Shown: positions 7,506-15,173, counted from the stretch's first letter. The stretch is DNA of 33,776 nucleotides from Prevotella sp. UBA7551 (GCA_002479145.1 DLLX01000053.1:2983-36758); one strand, 5' to 3'. Translations and numbers: made by a program. Notes: generated from the letters alone by a model not told the origin.

Positions 7506-7519
7506 TTCCCAGCTGGGAA
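7506..7519. promoter_or_regulatory. Palindrome in the leader of the SLC13 gene
   Basis: The perfect 14-nt palindrome TTCCCAGCTGGGAA ends 24 nt before the start codon. It could be a repressor operator or a leader hairpin; the sequence does not decide. Confidence 0.35.
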
Positions 7520-7543
7520 GCCTAACGAAAACAACCTATTGAT

Positions 7544-9364
7544 ATGACGCTCACACTGATAATTCTTTCCCTTACCGTTGTCTTCTTCGTCTGGGGCCGC
7601 ATCCGCAGCGACGTGGTTGCGCTTTCCGCACTCGCCGTTTTGATGATTTCCGGCGTGCTCACCCCCGATGAGGCCTTGGCTGGATTCTCCTCCCCCGTGG
7701 TGATTATGATGGCAGGGTTATTCGTCGTGGGTGGTGCCATCTTCCAGACAGGATTGGCGCGAGAGGCCGGAAAGCGTATGATGGGACTTGCCCGGGGCAA
7801 CGAGACACGGGCATTCCTGCTTGTCATGCTCACCACGTCGGTCATAGGGGCTTTTGTGAGCAACACCGGCACGGTGGCTTTGATGATGCCCATCATCGTC
7901 AGTATGGCCGCACAAGCCGGTTTCAGCAGCTCGCGTATGCTCATGCCCCTTGCCTTTGCGGGCAGTCTGGGGGGTATGCTGACCTTGATAGGCACGCCCC
8001 CTAACCTCGTCATCAGCGAGACGCTTGCCGAAGGAGGCTACAAGAGCCTGTCGTTCTTCTCCTTCCTGCCTGTCGGTCTTGCCGTCATCGCCATTGGCGT
8101 GGCCTATCTGCTGCCGCTTTCCAAGACGCTCGTGCGGAAACAGCGGGCGGGGCGTGTAGCCGAGGACGGCAAATCGCTCGACGACTTGGTCGAAGAGTAC
8201 CAGTTTGCGGGCGGTCTGCGCCGCTACCGTGTCCCTTCGGGCAGTGGGATGGTAGGGCGGCAGGTGGCTGATTTGGCCTTGAAGCCACGCTATGGAGTGA
8301 CCATCCTGGAGGTGCGCAGTGAGGAAAACACGGCGTTGGGGATGGTGCGCAACGTGAGTCAGAGTGTCGTCACGGGGCAGACGGTCATAGCCAAGGGCGA
8401 CATTCTCTACCTCGTGGGGCGCAAGGAGGGCATGGAAGCCTTGGCGCGCGAGTGGGGACTGGAGCGGATGAAGGGAGCCACGCTCGACTTCTACGACATC
8501 GGCATAGCCGAGTTGGTGCTGCTCCCCTCGTCGAAACTGGTGGGGGCTACCCTCAGCGAGGCACGTCCGAGGGAACGCTACGGCGTCACAGTGCTGGGCA
8601 TACGGCGTGGGGAGGAGTATATCTATGAGGACTTGGGCTGCCAGCGATTGCATGGTGGCGACGTGTTGCTGGTTCAGGCGCGGTGGGAAGATTTGCTGTC
8701 GCTGGGCAATGACATCGACAACTGGGTCGTCATGGGTCGCCCCGACAAGTCGGTCAGTAAGGTGACGCTCGACTACAAGGCCCCTGTGGCTGCGCTCATC
8801 ATGCTCCTGATGGTGACTGTTATGGTGATGGGGTGGGCCGCCCCCGTCGTGGCGGTCATCGTTGCCGCCCTGCTCACCGTCCTGACGGGCTGCTTCCGCA
8901 AGGTGGAGGATGCCTACAAGACCATCAACTGGGAGAGCCTCGTGCTCATTGCGGCCATGATGCCCATGGCTACGGCACTGGAGAAGACGGGCGTGTCGGC
9001 CTGGGTGTCGTCGGGACTCGTCGGCGCATTGGGAGAATGTGGCCCCCACGCGCTCTTGGCGGGTATCTATTTCACCACTTCGGCCATGACGATGTTCATC
9101 AGCAACACCGCCACGGCCGTACTCATGGCGCCCATCGCCCTCACGGCGGCGCAGCAGACGGGTGTCATGCCCTATGCTTTCCTGATGGCAGTGACGCTCG
9201 GAGCGAGCATGTGCTTTGCCTCTCCGTTCTCCACCCCGCCCAATGCGCTCGTCATGAAGGCCGGCCACTACACCTTCATGGACTATGTGCGCATCGGCTT
9301 GCCGCTTCAGGTCATCATCGGCGTAGCCATGACGTTTCTCCTTCCCTTGCTCTTTGGGCTGTAG
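7544..9364 (+). CDS. SLC13/DASS-family transporter with two RCK_C domains
   Basis: 606 residues from ATG at 7544. Two membrane halves (about 1-195 and 413-606) flank a cytoplasmic insert with two TrkA-C/RCK_C modules (about 225-300 and 315-385). Each half carries the family ion-binding signature: SNT at 106-108 with a GTPPN loop near 150-154, and SNTAT at 520-524 with a STPPN loop near 565. These define the divalent anion:sodium symporter superfamily, which moves dicarboxylates, sulfate or similar anions. RCK_C modules often bind small ligands and suggest gating; the substrate is not evident. It is a single-gene unit with a long leader. Confidence 0.88.
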   Translation: MTLTLIILSLTVVFFVWGRIRSDVVALSALAVLMISGVLTPDEALAGFSSPVVIMMAGLFVVGGAIFQTGLAREAGKRMMGLARGNETRAFLLVMLTTSVIGAFVSNTGTVALMMPIIVSMAAQAGFSSSRMLMPLAFAGSLGGMLTLIGTPPNLVISETLAEGGYKSLSFFSFLPVGLAVIAIGVAYLLPLSKTLVRKQRAGRVAEDGKSLDDLVEEYQFAGGLRRYRVPSGSGMVGRQVADLALKPRYGVTILEVRSEENTALGMVRNVSQSVVTGQTVIAKGDILYLVGRKEGMEALAREWGLERMKGATLDFYDIGIAELVLLPSSKLVGATLSEARPRERYGVTVLGIRRGEEYIYEDLGCQRLHGGDVLLVQARWEDLLSLGNDIDNWVVMGRPDKSVSKVTLDYKAPVAALIMLLMVTVMVMGWAAPVVAVIVAALLTVLTGCFRKVEDAYKTINWESLVLIAAMMPMATALEKTGVSAWVSSGLVGALGECGPHALLAGIYFTTSAMTMFISNTATAVLMAPIALTAAQQTGVMPYAFLMAVTLGASMCFASPFSTPPNALVMKAGHYTFMDYVRIGLPLQVIIGVAMTFLLPLLFGL

Positions 9365-9550
9365 TGGCAGCGGCAGTGGTGCACACCTTGGTCGCCAGCT
9401 ACCTCTGCTTCGCCCTGTTCCATCCGTAGCTCTCGATGTGGTGGGGTGAGCCTCACGCTCTGGTTTCGCCCGCAATGTGGATCAAAAAGTCATGAAGGTG
9501 ACTGATGAAAGTGAAAATTCGTGTTTGTAAAATCAAGATACAACAACGAG
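9365..9550. other. Convergent spacer, no clear terminator
   Basis: Between the transporter and the nitroreductase genes, which converge here. Only weak inverted repeats are visible (GTGAGCCTCAC near 9446-9456; AGTCA/TGACT around 9488-9503), with no U-tract stem. No gene seen. Confidence 0.4.
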
Positions 9551-10075
9551 TCATCTGACCCACACCACATAATCGGCCTTGCGTGACTTTGGTGCAGCAG
9601 GCTCTTTCAAAGCATATCCAAGCGCAACATGCCCGATTCCCTCGTAGTTGCCCTCTATGCCCCACTTCTTGAGCATTGCTTTGCCTTCGGCAGAGGAGAA
9701 CACTTCCTTGGCGCGGTGAATCCAGCAAGAACCCAGACCCAAGGCATGGGCGGCGTTCATCAGGTTGCCCATGACGAGCGATCCATCATAGAGATACGTA
9801 GAACACTCCATGTCAGCGAGGACTATCAGTATCACCGGTGCTCCGTAGAAAGGATCGGAGGTGTTGCCCATCACCTCGGCGTTAAGCGCAGAAAGGCGGT
9901 CGCGCACGGCCTTGTCCTTGACTACGATGATTTTAGGCGACTGCATCCCCTTGCCGGTAGGGGCATACTCCCCGGCCTCCACAATCTCTTGAAGCAATTC
10001 ATCACTCGGTATGCGTTGTGTATCAAAGCTGCGCACGCTGCGCCTTGTCCTCAATAGGTTCAAAGTTTCGTTCAT
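9551..10075 (-). CDS. Nitroreductase-family flavoprotein
   Basis: 174 residues from ATG at 10075, which overlaps the hxlR-type stop codon (ATGA). The N-terminal RTRRSVRSF motif (FMN phosphate contact), the APTGKGMQ segment, NLMNAAHALGLGSCWIH and the C-terminal GHVALGYA are standard nitroreductase landmarks. These enzymes use FMN and NAD(P)H to reduce nitro groups, quinones or similar compounds in the cytoplasm. Co-transcription with an HxlR regulator suggests induction by an electrophile or redox stress. The physiological substrate is unknown. Confidence 0.9.
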   Translation of the reverse strand: MNETLNLLRTRRSVRSFDTQRIPSDELLQEIVEAGEYAPTGKGMQSPKIIVVKDKAVRDRLSALNAEVMGNTSDPFYGAPVILIVLADMECSTYLYDGSLVMGNLMNAAHALGLGSCWIHRAKEVFSSAEGKAMLKKWGIEGNYEGIGHVALGYALKEPAAPKSRKADYVVWVR

Positions 10076-10446
10076 AATGCTATGTGTTTGCTGTTTCTGT
10101 CATGGATGATATTGGCCATATTGTCCGATGCCCAACCTATCAGTTCATTCGTAATGGGAATGAGTGACAGCGTGCGGTCGGTAAGACTGTATTCCACTCG
10201 TGGCGGTACCTCGGCATATACTCGGCGGGTTACATATCCGTCGGTTTCGAGTGTGCGCAGCGTACTCGTCAGCATCTTTTGTGAGATGTCAGGGATAAGC
10301 CTTCGCAGTTGGCTGAATCGCATCGGCTGTTTGCCACCTTGGTTCAGTGTGTACAACACGAGCAGCGACCACTTGTCGCATATTCTTGCCAGGACATTGC
10401 GAATGGGGCAGTCGGTACAAATCGTTTCCTTTATGGCTCTTGTCAT
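10072..10446 (-). CDS. HxlR-family winged-helix regulator
   Basis: 124 residues from ATG at 10446. It has the HxlR/YodB/HypR layout: an N-terminal CTDCPIRNVLARICDKWSLLVL with the family Cys followed by a winged helix (RFSQLRRLIPDISQKMLTSTL, then the wing VPPRVEYSLT). A second Cys sits three residues before the usual one. Family members often sense quinones, diamide or aldehydes through such cysteines. First gene of a two-gene unit with the nitroreductase, and divergent from the cupin gene; it probably controls both promoters, which is inference. Confidence 0.9.
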   Translation of the reverse strand: MTRAIKETICTDCPIRNVLARICDKWSLLVLYTLNQGGKQPMRFSQLRRLIPDISQKMLTSTLRTLETDGYVTRRVYAEVPPRVEYSLTDRTLSLIPITNELIGWASDNMANIIHDRNSKHIAL

Positions 10447-10479
10447 AATCGTAATTGCCTTATAGTCAGTTTTAGGCTA

Positions 10480-10510
10480 CAAAAGTAACCAATAAACTCA
10501 ACAACACAAA
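10480..10510 (-). promoter_or_regulatory. Promoter of the hxlR-nitroreductase unit
   Basis: TTTG at 10510-10507, 19-nt spacer, -7 box TACTTTTG at 10487-10480. The -7 box is preceded by GGT (GGTTAC), resembling the GGTAAC motif at the divergent cupin promoter. Confidence 0.8.
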
Positions 10511-10568
10511 CCTGAAAAAGTTAATGTAGCTTAATCCCCTTGCGAGCAAATGGCTGAAAATCATCAAC

Positions 10569-10634
10569 GGTAACATTATGGTAACTATCTCACCTCGTCG
10601 TGCCTTCTTGCAGTGAACGATAAATAAGGGTAAC
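10569..10634 (+). promoter_or_regulatory. Candidate operator: three GGTAAC repeats
   Basis: GGTAAC occurs at 10569-10574, 10580-10585 and 10629-10634. The first two are spaced 11 nt, about one helical turn, and the third overlaps the cupin -7 box. The location between an HxlR gene and its divergent neighbour suggests regulator binding. Inference only. Confidence 0.35.
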
Positions 10635-10638
10635 TTTG
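10608..10638 (+). promoter_or_regulatory. Cupin gene promoter
   Basis: TTG at 10608-10610, exactly 20 nt spacer, -7 box TAACTTTG at 10631-10638. The leader is about 36 nt. Confidence 0.8.
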
Positions 10639-10680
10639 CAATGTGAAATATAAAACATCAACTCTAATACAGCAATAGCA

Positions 10681-11130
10681 ATGAAAGAAGCAAAGACCAT
10701 CGCAAAGTTGGAGAATGCCACAGCTTTAGACTTTGGCAAGTTCAGTGAGTTAGGAGAATACGTGTTGAAACTCAGTCCCGAGGTGAAGATTCCGGGAAAG
10801 GTTTTCGGCGGATCCTTGGTAGGAGCGACGGGTTGTGAGTTCTCGTTCCAGTCTTTTGCTCCAGGTACGGAAACTGGTTTTCTTCACAGTCACAAGCACC
10901 ACGAGGAGCTGTACTTCTTCCTTAGTGGTAAGGGTGAGTTTCAAGTAGACGGCAAGGTGTTCCCCATAGGTGAGGGCAGCGTGGTCCGGGTAGCTCCGGC
11001 AGCAAAGCGTTCAGTGCGCAACAATGGCACCGAACCGTTGGTCATGCTTTGCGTGCAGTACCGCAGCAACACCTTCACCGCCGAGGATGCCACCGACGGA
11101 GTAATCTTGAATGAAAAGGTTGTGTGGTAA
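10681..11130 (+). CDS. Cupin-domain protein
   Basis: 149 residues from ATG at 10681. The first cupin motif is intact: HSHKHHEE followed by LSGKGEF gives the metal-binding His-X-His-X(n)-Glu set. The second motif, after GKVFPIGEGS, has Lys-Arg (PAAKRSVRNN) where the usual metal-ligand His precedes the Asn. It may therefore bind metal with fewer ligands or not at all. Small single-domain cupins include isomerases, dioxygenases and sensors; no specific activity can be assigned. It is divergent from the HxlR-nitroreductase pair and probably shares its regulator. Confidence 0.85.
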   Translation: MKEAKTIAKLENATALDFGKFSELGEYVLKLSPEVKIPGKVFGGSLVGATGCEFSFQSFAPGTETGFLHSHKHHEELYFFLSGKGEFQVDGKVFPIGEGSVVRVAPAAKRSVRNNGTEPLVMLCVQYRSNTFTAEDATDGVILNEKVVW

Positions 11131-11528
11131 TTTACCTCCAATCGGGTATTGGAACGGAATCGGCAAGAAAACGAAACGTATTCTATCTTCCCATCTCATG
11201 TCACGGTTTCTTTCGGCATCCGGTTTCCGTAAGTGTTTCGTTATAGCCCCATGTCCTCAACACTTACGTTGCAACCAGCACGAAACTGACAGCAATCTGA
11301 GGACGAAATCTAATGATTGATGTAGGTTTAGAGACGCAAACATTCGGTATCAACACATAGTTGTACTGAAAAGGCGCAAGAAAGAAAATTTTTCTTGTGC
11401 CTTTCTTATAGTTCGCTCGGCACGAGCATGGTTAGTTGTGTTACGTTGATTAGCTCTCATTTTCAAGCGATTACATTAGGGCTAACAGGGTATTTTGTGA
11501 TAGTAGCTGCATCCTTTCTTGAATTTAG
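11131..11528. other. Intergenic region after the cupin gene
   Basis: About 400 nt without a convincing gene. It contains the terminator-like hairpin at 11370-11404. The short open frames present have no recognisable motifs. Confidence 0.6.
11370..11404. terminator. Hairpin upstream of the 474-residue gene
   Basis: AAAGGCGCAAGAAA (11370-11383) pairs with TTTCTTGTGCCTTT (11391-11404) with one G-U pair. It is followed by CTTATAG on plus and preceded on minus by a T-run. It shares 18 of 19 nt at its left side (11364-11382) with the hairpin at 13097-13138, about 1.7 kb downstream. Confidence 0.6.
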
Positions 11529-11559
11529 TTGTCATAGCGGAATATTCTTGCTATCTTTG
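11529..11559 (+). promoter_or_regulatory. Promoter of the 474-residue protein gene
   Basis: TTG at 11529-11531, 20-nt spacer, -7 box TATCTTTG at 11552-11559. The leader is about 15-20 nt. Confidence 0.8.
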
Positions 11560-11581
11560 TGCGTGAAAAAAGCAAATAAAA

Positions 11582-13006
11582 ATGGCAAAGAAAAAGTCGA
11601 AAATCGTTCAGAAGTTCCTTTCTCCCGAACGCTTTCTGAAGGAAAGAATGCGGATGCTGGAGATAGGTGACTGCTATGTGAATGACGATATCTTTAAGGT
11701 CGGTTACGGCAACGTAGTCGTTTCGAGAAGACATACAGGCGGAAACGTTAGCTATGGGGTATTTCTTGTCGACACGTGGTGTCTTGGTGTGAAATTCTGT
11801 AGCTATGTACTTCGTGTCAGTGAAGAGGAGTTTGAGCAACTTGTCGAGCACATGAAGGCCTATGATATGCGTAAGGCAACCTACGAAGAGGCGCATAACA
11901 TCATCTACGGGGCGGTGGCCTTTGCTGAGGAAGCCGGCATTAAGCCGTGCAGCAACTTCTCTTTGGCACAGTATTTCCTTGAAGAAGACACTGATGACGT
12001 GCCACTCATTGAATACAACTTTGGAAAAAACGGGAAGCATTCCCTTGTCGCAAATAGTATGTCAGAGGCCAGTAAGTATCTTTCGACATTAAAAAAGAAC
12101 CTTGGTGATGATTTTGACTACATGATACAGACGGATGATGATGATGGTGATGAAGATGAAGAAGGAGAGGATGAGTTCTATGATTACGATGCCAGGGCAT
12201 ATACCTACTTTAACCACAACTTGCCTACGGAGATAAAATTAGAAAATAGCGGGCTCCTCAAAATGTTCTCCGATAAACAGAACGCATTGGCGTTGCCTGA
12301 GGAAGAGATTTCCAAGATTATGGCAATGCCGCCCGGCAGTCTGAGAAAAGATTTGGAAAACATCGTGCTTTACGGCTTGAGGGTGTTGAGAGACGAGGAC
12401 GACTCGACGAAAGAATACAAACAATATTCCCTTGCTATGGCTCATGCCGTGGCATGGTTGTCGGTAGTTGGCAACAGTACGACAAGCCTGGAAGCCGCAC
12501 TTGAGACCTTAAAGGTAGACATGGACACATTCGATAAAATATTCGGTGATGCGGTGGCATGCTATCTGTTACCAACATTGGTAAAATTGGGAAAGGATGC
12601 ACTGCCGAGGCTTGAGGCATTCTTGTATGAAACGGGCTTCTATTTTTCAAGAAAGACGATCGTATTTGAGGCTCTTGTTGACATTGCTTACCGATGGGAG
12701 GACAAGAGGAATGAAGTGGAAGACATGTTGAGAAAGTTCCTTTCCAAGGCAGAGTGCGATGGAACAGCTGCTGATTTTACAGATTATCACCTCAATGGCA
12801 TGGCTGTTTGCGCTGCCTGTGACTTGCGTGCCGTACAGTTATTCCCGATTATAGAGCGTTTGTATAAGGATGATCTCGTTGAAGAATATCTTGCGGGATC
12901 TATTGATAGCGTGAAAGAGTGCTTGCATTCAGATGCAAATTACTGCCTTGAAGACATCGATTTGAGGGATATTTATGCCACTGCCTTACGCACGTTCGGG
13001 AAATAA
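11582..13006 (+). CDS. Hypothetical protein, 474 residues, acidic linker and helical C-terminus
   Basis: ATG at 11582. I do not recognise the family with confidence. A lysine-rich start (MAKKKSK) leads into a compact N-terminal region (about 25-180) with VGYGNVVVSRRHTGG and VSYGVFLVDTWCLGVK. A very acidic stretch follows at residues 185-203, with 15 Asp/Glu in 19 residues. The C-terminal region (about 220-474) reads as paired amphipathic helices (PTLVKLGKDALPRLEAFLYE, FEALVDIAYRW, MLRKFLSKAE, LFPIIERLYKDDLVEEYL), suggestive of HEAT-like repeats. No signal peptide or transmembrane segment: probably cytoplasmic, possibly protein- or nucleic-acid-binding. It is a single-gene unit with its own promoter, bracketed by two similar hairpins. 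Confidence 0.8.
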   Translation: MAKKKSKIVQKFLSPERFLKERMRMLEIGDCYVNDDIFKVGYGNVVVSRRHTGGNVSYGVFLVDTWCLGVKFCSYVLRVSEEEFEQLVEHMKAYDMRKATYEEAHNIIYGAVAFAEEAGIKPCSNFSLAQYFLEEDTDDVPLIEYNFGKNGKHSLVANSMSEASKYLSTLKKNLGDDFDYMIQTDDDDGDEDEEGEDEFYDYDARAYTYFNHNLPTEIKLENSGLLKMFSDKQNALALPEEEISKIMAMPPGSLRKDLENIVLYGLRVLRDEDDSTKEYKQYSLAMAHAVAWLSVVGNSTTSLEAALETLKVDMDTFDKIFGDAVACYLLPTLVKLGKDALPRLEAFLYETGFYFSRKTIVFEALVDIAYRWEDKRNEVEDMLRKFLSKAECDGTAADFTDYHLNGMAVCAACDLRAVQLFPIIERLYKDDLVEEYLAGSIDSVKECLHSDANYCLEDIDLRDIYATALRTFGK

Positions 13007-13101
13007 TTGGTAATAATGGAGGAGAAGTAATTTGTCGAAGTGCGAAGCAGCTGACTTAGTCCTGTTGGCTTGGTGGGGGCAAAGAAACGCTCTCCATACA
13101 G

Positions 13102-13139
13102 AAAAGGCGCAAGAAGATGAATCTTTCTTGCGCCTTTTT
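13102..13139. terminator. Bidirectional terminator after the 474-residue gene
   Basis: AAAAGGCGCAAGAA (13102-13115) pairs perfectly with TTCTTGCGCCTTTT (13125-13138). The arms begin and end in A and T runs, so it can terminate on both strands: the 474-residue gene (plus) and the sugar transferase gene (minus). Confidence 0.85.
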
Positions 13140-13180
13140 ATGGCTGTGGCTTATTGAGAGTTCTGTGGTCTATGAAGGAA

Positions 13181-13870
13181 TCAGAACTTCTTTCCAAATG
13201 CCATGCTGACGAATGTCTCGGCCATAATCTTGCAGTCCAAGAGCCAAGACCGGTGCTCCAGATAGTAAAGGTCGAGCTCCAGGCGGCGCAACATCTTCTC
13301 CATCGTGTCGGTGTAGCCGTTGTGTAGCGTGGCGTAGGAGGTCACTCCAGGACGAATCTGGTAGAGGTTGATGTAGCGCGGGTCGTGCTCAATGATCTGG
13401 TCGATGTAGAATTTTCTTTCCGGACGAGGCCCGACGAAGGCCATGTCCCCCTTGAATACGTTCCAAAGCTGAGGCAGCTCGTCGAGATGATGGTCGCGTA
13501 GGAAGCGTCCTATCTTCGTCATGCGGTCGTCGTGGCCGTGGGTCGTCAGTTGTGGGCCGTCCTTTTCTGCATCCGTCTTCATGCTTCTGAACTTATAGAT
13601 ATAGAACGGCTCGCCGTTCATACCGATTCTTTCCTGCTTGAAGATGGCCGGACCACCGTCCTCTCGCTTCACCAACACGTAGCAAAGGAGCAGCAGTGGA
13701 GAGAAGACAATGAGACACAGCGTCGACACGACAAGGTCGAAGACCCGCTTGGACAGCTGTCCTGACTTTGACATTCCGTCAGGGATGTATTCTGCTTCTT
13801 GTTCTGCGAACAAGATAGTAGGGGTTAGTGTCGTTGTCTTAATGACCATGTTGTTAACATTCTGTTTCAT
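13181..13870 (-). CDS. Initiating sugar (phosphoglycosyl) transferase, WcaJ/PglC type
   Basis: 229 residues from ATG at 13870; an in-frame GTG six codons upstream (13888) is an alternative. Layout: a variable N-terminus, the re-entrant membrane helix in KRVFDLVVSTLCLIVFSPLL, then the soluble core with QERIGMNGEPFYIYKFRSM, the catalytic Asp-Glu dyad in HHLDELPQLWNV, VGPRPE, and IRPGVTSYATLH. These are diagnostic of monotopic phosphoglycosyl transferases, which put the first sugar phosphate on undecaprenyl phosphate at the inner membrane. It is the likely priming enzyme of the polysaccharide locus, but it has its own promoter and is separated from the main operon by two plus-strand genes. Confidence 0.92.
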   Translation of the reverse strand: MKQNVNNMVIKTTTLTPTILFAEQEAEYIPDGMSKSGQLSKRVFDLVVSTLCLIVFSPLLLLCYVLVKREDGGPAIFKQERIGMNGEPFYIYKFRSMKTDAEKDGPQLTTHGHDDRMTKIGRFLRDHHLDELPQLWNVFKGDMAFVGPRPERKFYIDQIIEHDPRYINLYQIRPGVTSYATLHNGYTDTMEKMLRRLELDLYYLEHRSWLLDCKIMAETFVSMAFGKKF

Positions 13871-13962
13871 TCCTATAACGAAGCTCACCCTTTAATATTG
13901 TGTGGCCCGCAAAGAAACTCTTCGCTTTGGCGTGTTTTCCTCCGTATTTTGGATTCATGTTG

Positions 13963-13993
13963 CAAAGGTAAGGATATTTCTTGACTATGCCAA
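13963..13993 (-). promoter_or_regulatory. Sugar transferase gene promoter
   Basis: Minus-strand TTG at 13993-13991, 20-nt spacer, -7 box TACCTTTG at 13970-13963. The leader is about 85 nt to the ATG. Confidence 0.8.
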
Positions 13994-14050
13994 TATTGAT
14001 GAGTTAAAAAAGAAATGAAACTCGGATGGCTTGGTTTTTCTTGTAGATAG

Positions 14051-14082
14051 TTTGCATATTAGCGTGAAATAGCCTACTTTTG
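14051..14082 (+). promoter_or_regulatory. GH16 gene promoter
   Basis: TTTG at 14051-14054, 20-nt spacer, -7 box TACTTTTG at 14075-14082. Divergent from the sugar transferase promoter about 80 bp away. Confidence 0.85.
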
Positions 14083-14150
14083 CATCGTTTTGTTTCGGCT
14101 CTTCATTATGTCAGAAAAGTTGGATCGGGCAGTTATTAATCGCAAGAATA

Positions 14151-15011
14151 ATGATGAAAAAGGTGTTGTTTGGGGCGATAGTCGCCGTCGTATTGGTGTT
14201 GTCCATGTGCTCTTTCGCCCAGCTGCGCAAGCATGTTACAGGTCAACGTTCTTCTGAGGCGCAGTATCAGTTGGTGTTTAGCGACGATTTCAATCAAAAA
14301 GACGGCACCCAGCCCGACCCAAAAGTGTGGCAGCGGAGCGTTCGCGGCACTTCCCGGTGGAATCGTTGGATCAGTAATTCGCCCGAAGTGGTGTTCATCC
14401 GCAAGGGTAGTCTGGTCTGTCGTGCCATCCCCAACACCCATGAGCAAGGCGATACCGCCGCAATGCTGACCGGGTCGGTCGATACGCGCGGCACCTTCGC
14501 CTTCCAATATGGCAAGATAGAGCTACGGATGCGCACCAATTTCCAACCCGGCAACTTTCCGGCGGCCTGGCTTCTGCCCAAGCAACCAGCAGCTCCCCAT
14601 CCGTATAGTGGCGAGATTGACATCGTGGAGTTCTATGGTCTGAACCCTGAGGCGTATCATACGGCGCACTCTTTTTGGACAACAGACCCTCGTCAAGCCG
14701 AGATGCCGCGCCATCAGTTCCATGAAGAGGTAGACGCCACGCAGTGGCACGTCTATGGCCTGGAGTGGAACAGTCGTCAACTGACATGGACTGTCGATGG
14801 CGAGGTGGTGGGAACCTACAAGCGGCTGAATACCAAAAAAGCACGTAAGGGTCTGCAATGGCCCTACGACCATCCATTCTACATCATCTTGAATCAAAGT
14901 GTGGGAGACCAGACCTGGACACCCACCATGTCAAAGGCACCAAAGTTGAATGCTACTTATGAGACGGAATTTGACTGGGTGAGGGTTTATGCGCTCAAGA
15001 AAGTAAAATGA
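14151..15011 (+). CDS. Secreted glycoside hydrolase family 16 glycanase
   Basis: 286 residues from ATG at 14151 (a second ATG follows at once). A signal peptide covers about residues 1-24, probably cleaved after SFA; Cys20 lacks a proper lipobox. The GH16 jelly-roll domain spans about 40-285, with the catalytic motif EIDIVEF at 155-161 (nucleophile Glu155, assisting Asp157, acid/base Glu160). Tryptophan-rich flanks (RWNRWI, AAWLLP, WHVYGLEWNS) fit substrate binding. GH16 enzymes cleave beta-1,3/1,4-glucans or galactans. Its place inside an exopolysaccharide locus suggests it trims or releases the polymer, as ExoK does for succinoglycan; that role is inferred. Confidence 0.92.
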   Translation: MMKKVLFGAIVAVVLVLSMCSFAQLRKHVTGQRSSEAQYQLVFSDDFNQKDGTQPDPKVWQRSVRGTSRWNRWISNSPEVVFIRKGSLVCRAIPNTHEQGDTAAMLTGSVDTRGTFAFQYGKIELRMRTNFQPGNFPAAWLLPKQPAAPHPYSGEIDIVEFYGLNPEAYHTAHSFWTTDPRQAEMPRHQFHEEVDATQWHVYGLEWNSRQLTWTVDGEVVGTYKRLNTKKARKGLQWPYDHPFYIILNQSVGDQTWTPTMSKAPKLNATYETEFDWVRVYALKKVK

Positions 15012-15113
15012 TGCCCATGCCTATCGTCACGGTCAATTGATTGTTTTCATCTGGGCACAAGCCGTAGAAGTAAGCAAAGTGAGATGATGGAAGGTGTTTG
15101 GGAATGGATAATT

Positions 15114-15144
15114 TTGGGTATGTCAGAATAAAGCCTTACTTTTG
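15114..15144 (+). promoter_or_regulatory. GT2 gene promoter
   Basis: TTG at 15114-15116, 20-nt spacer, -7 box TACTTTTG at 15137-15144. The GT2 gene is therefore transcribed separately from the GH16 gene. Confidence 0.8.
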
Positions 15145-15173
15145 CAACTACGAATCGAAATTACACGACAGCT

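Noticed and set aside
7718..9475. 585-residue open frame antisense to the SLC13 transporter
   Set aside because: Product is Arg/His/Gln-rich and lacks any domain; the sense frame is a clear transporter.
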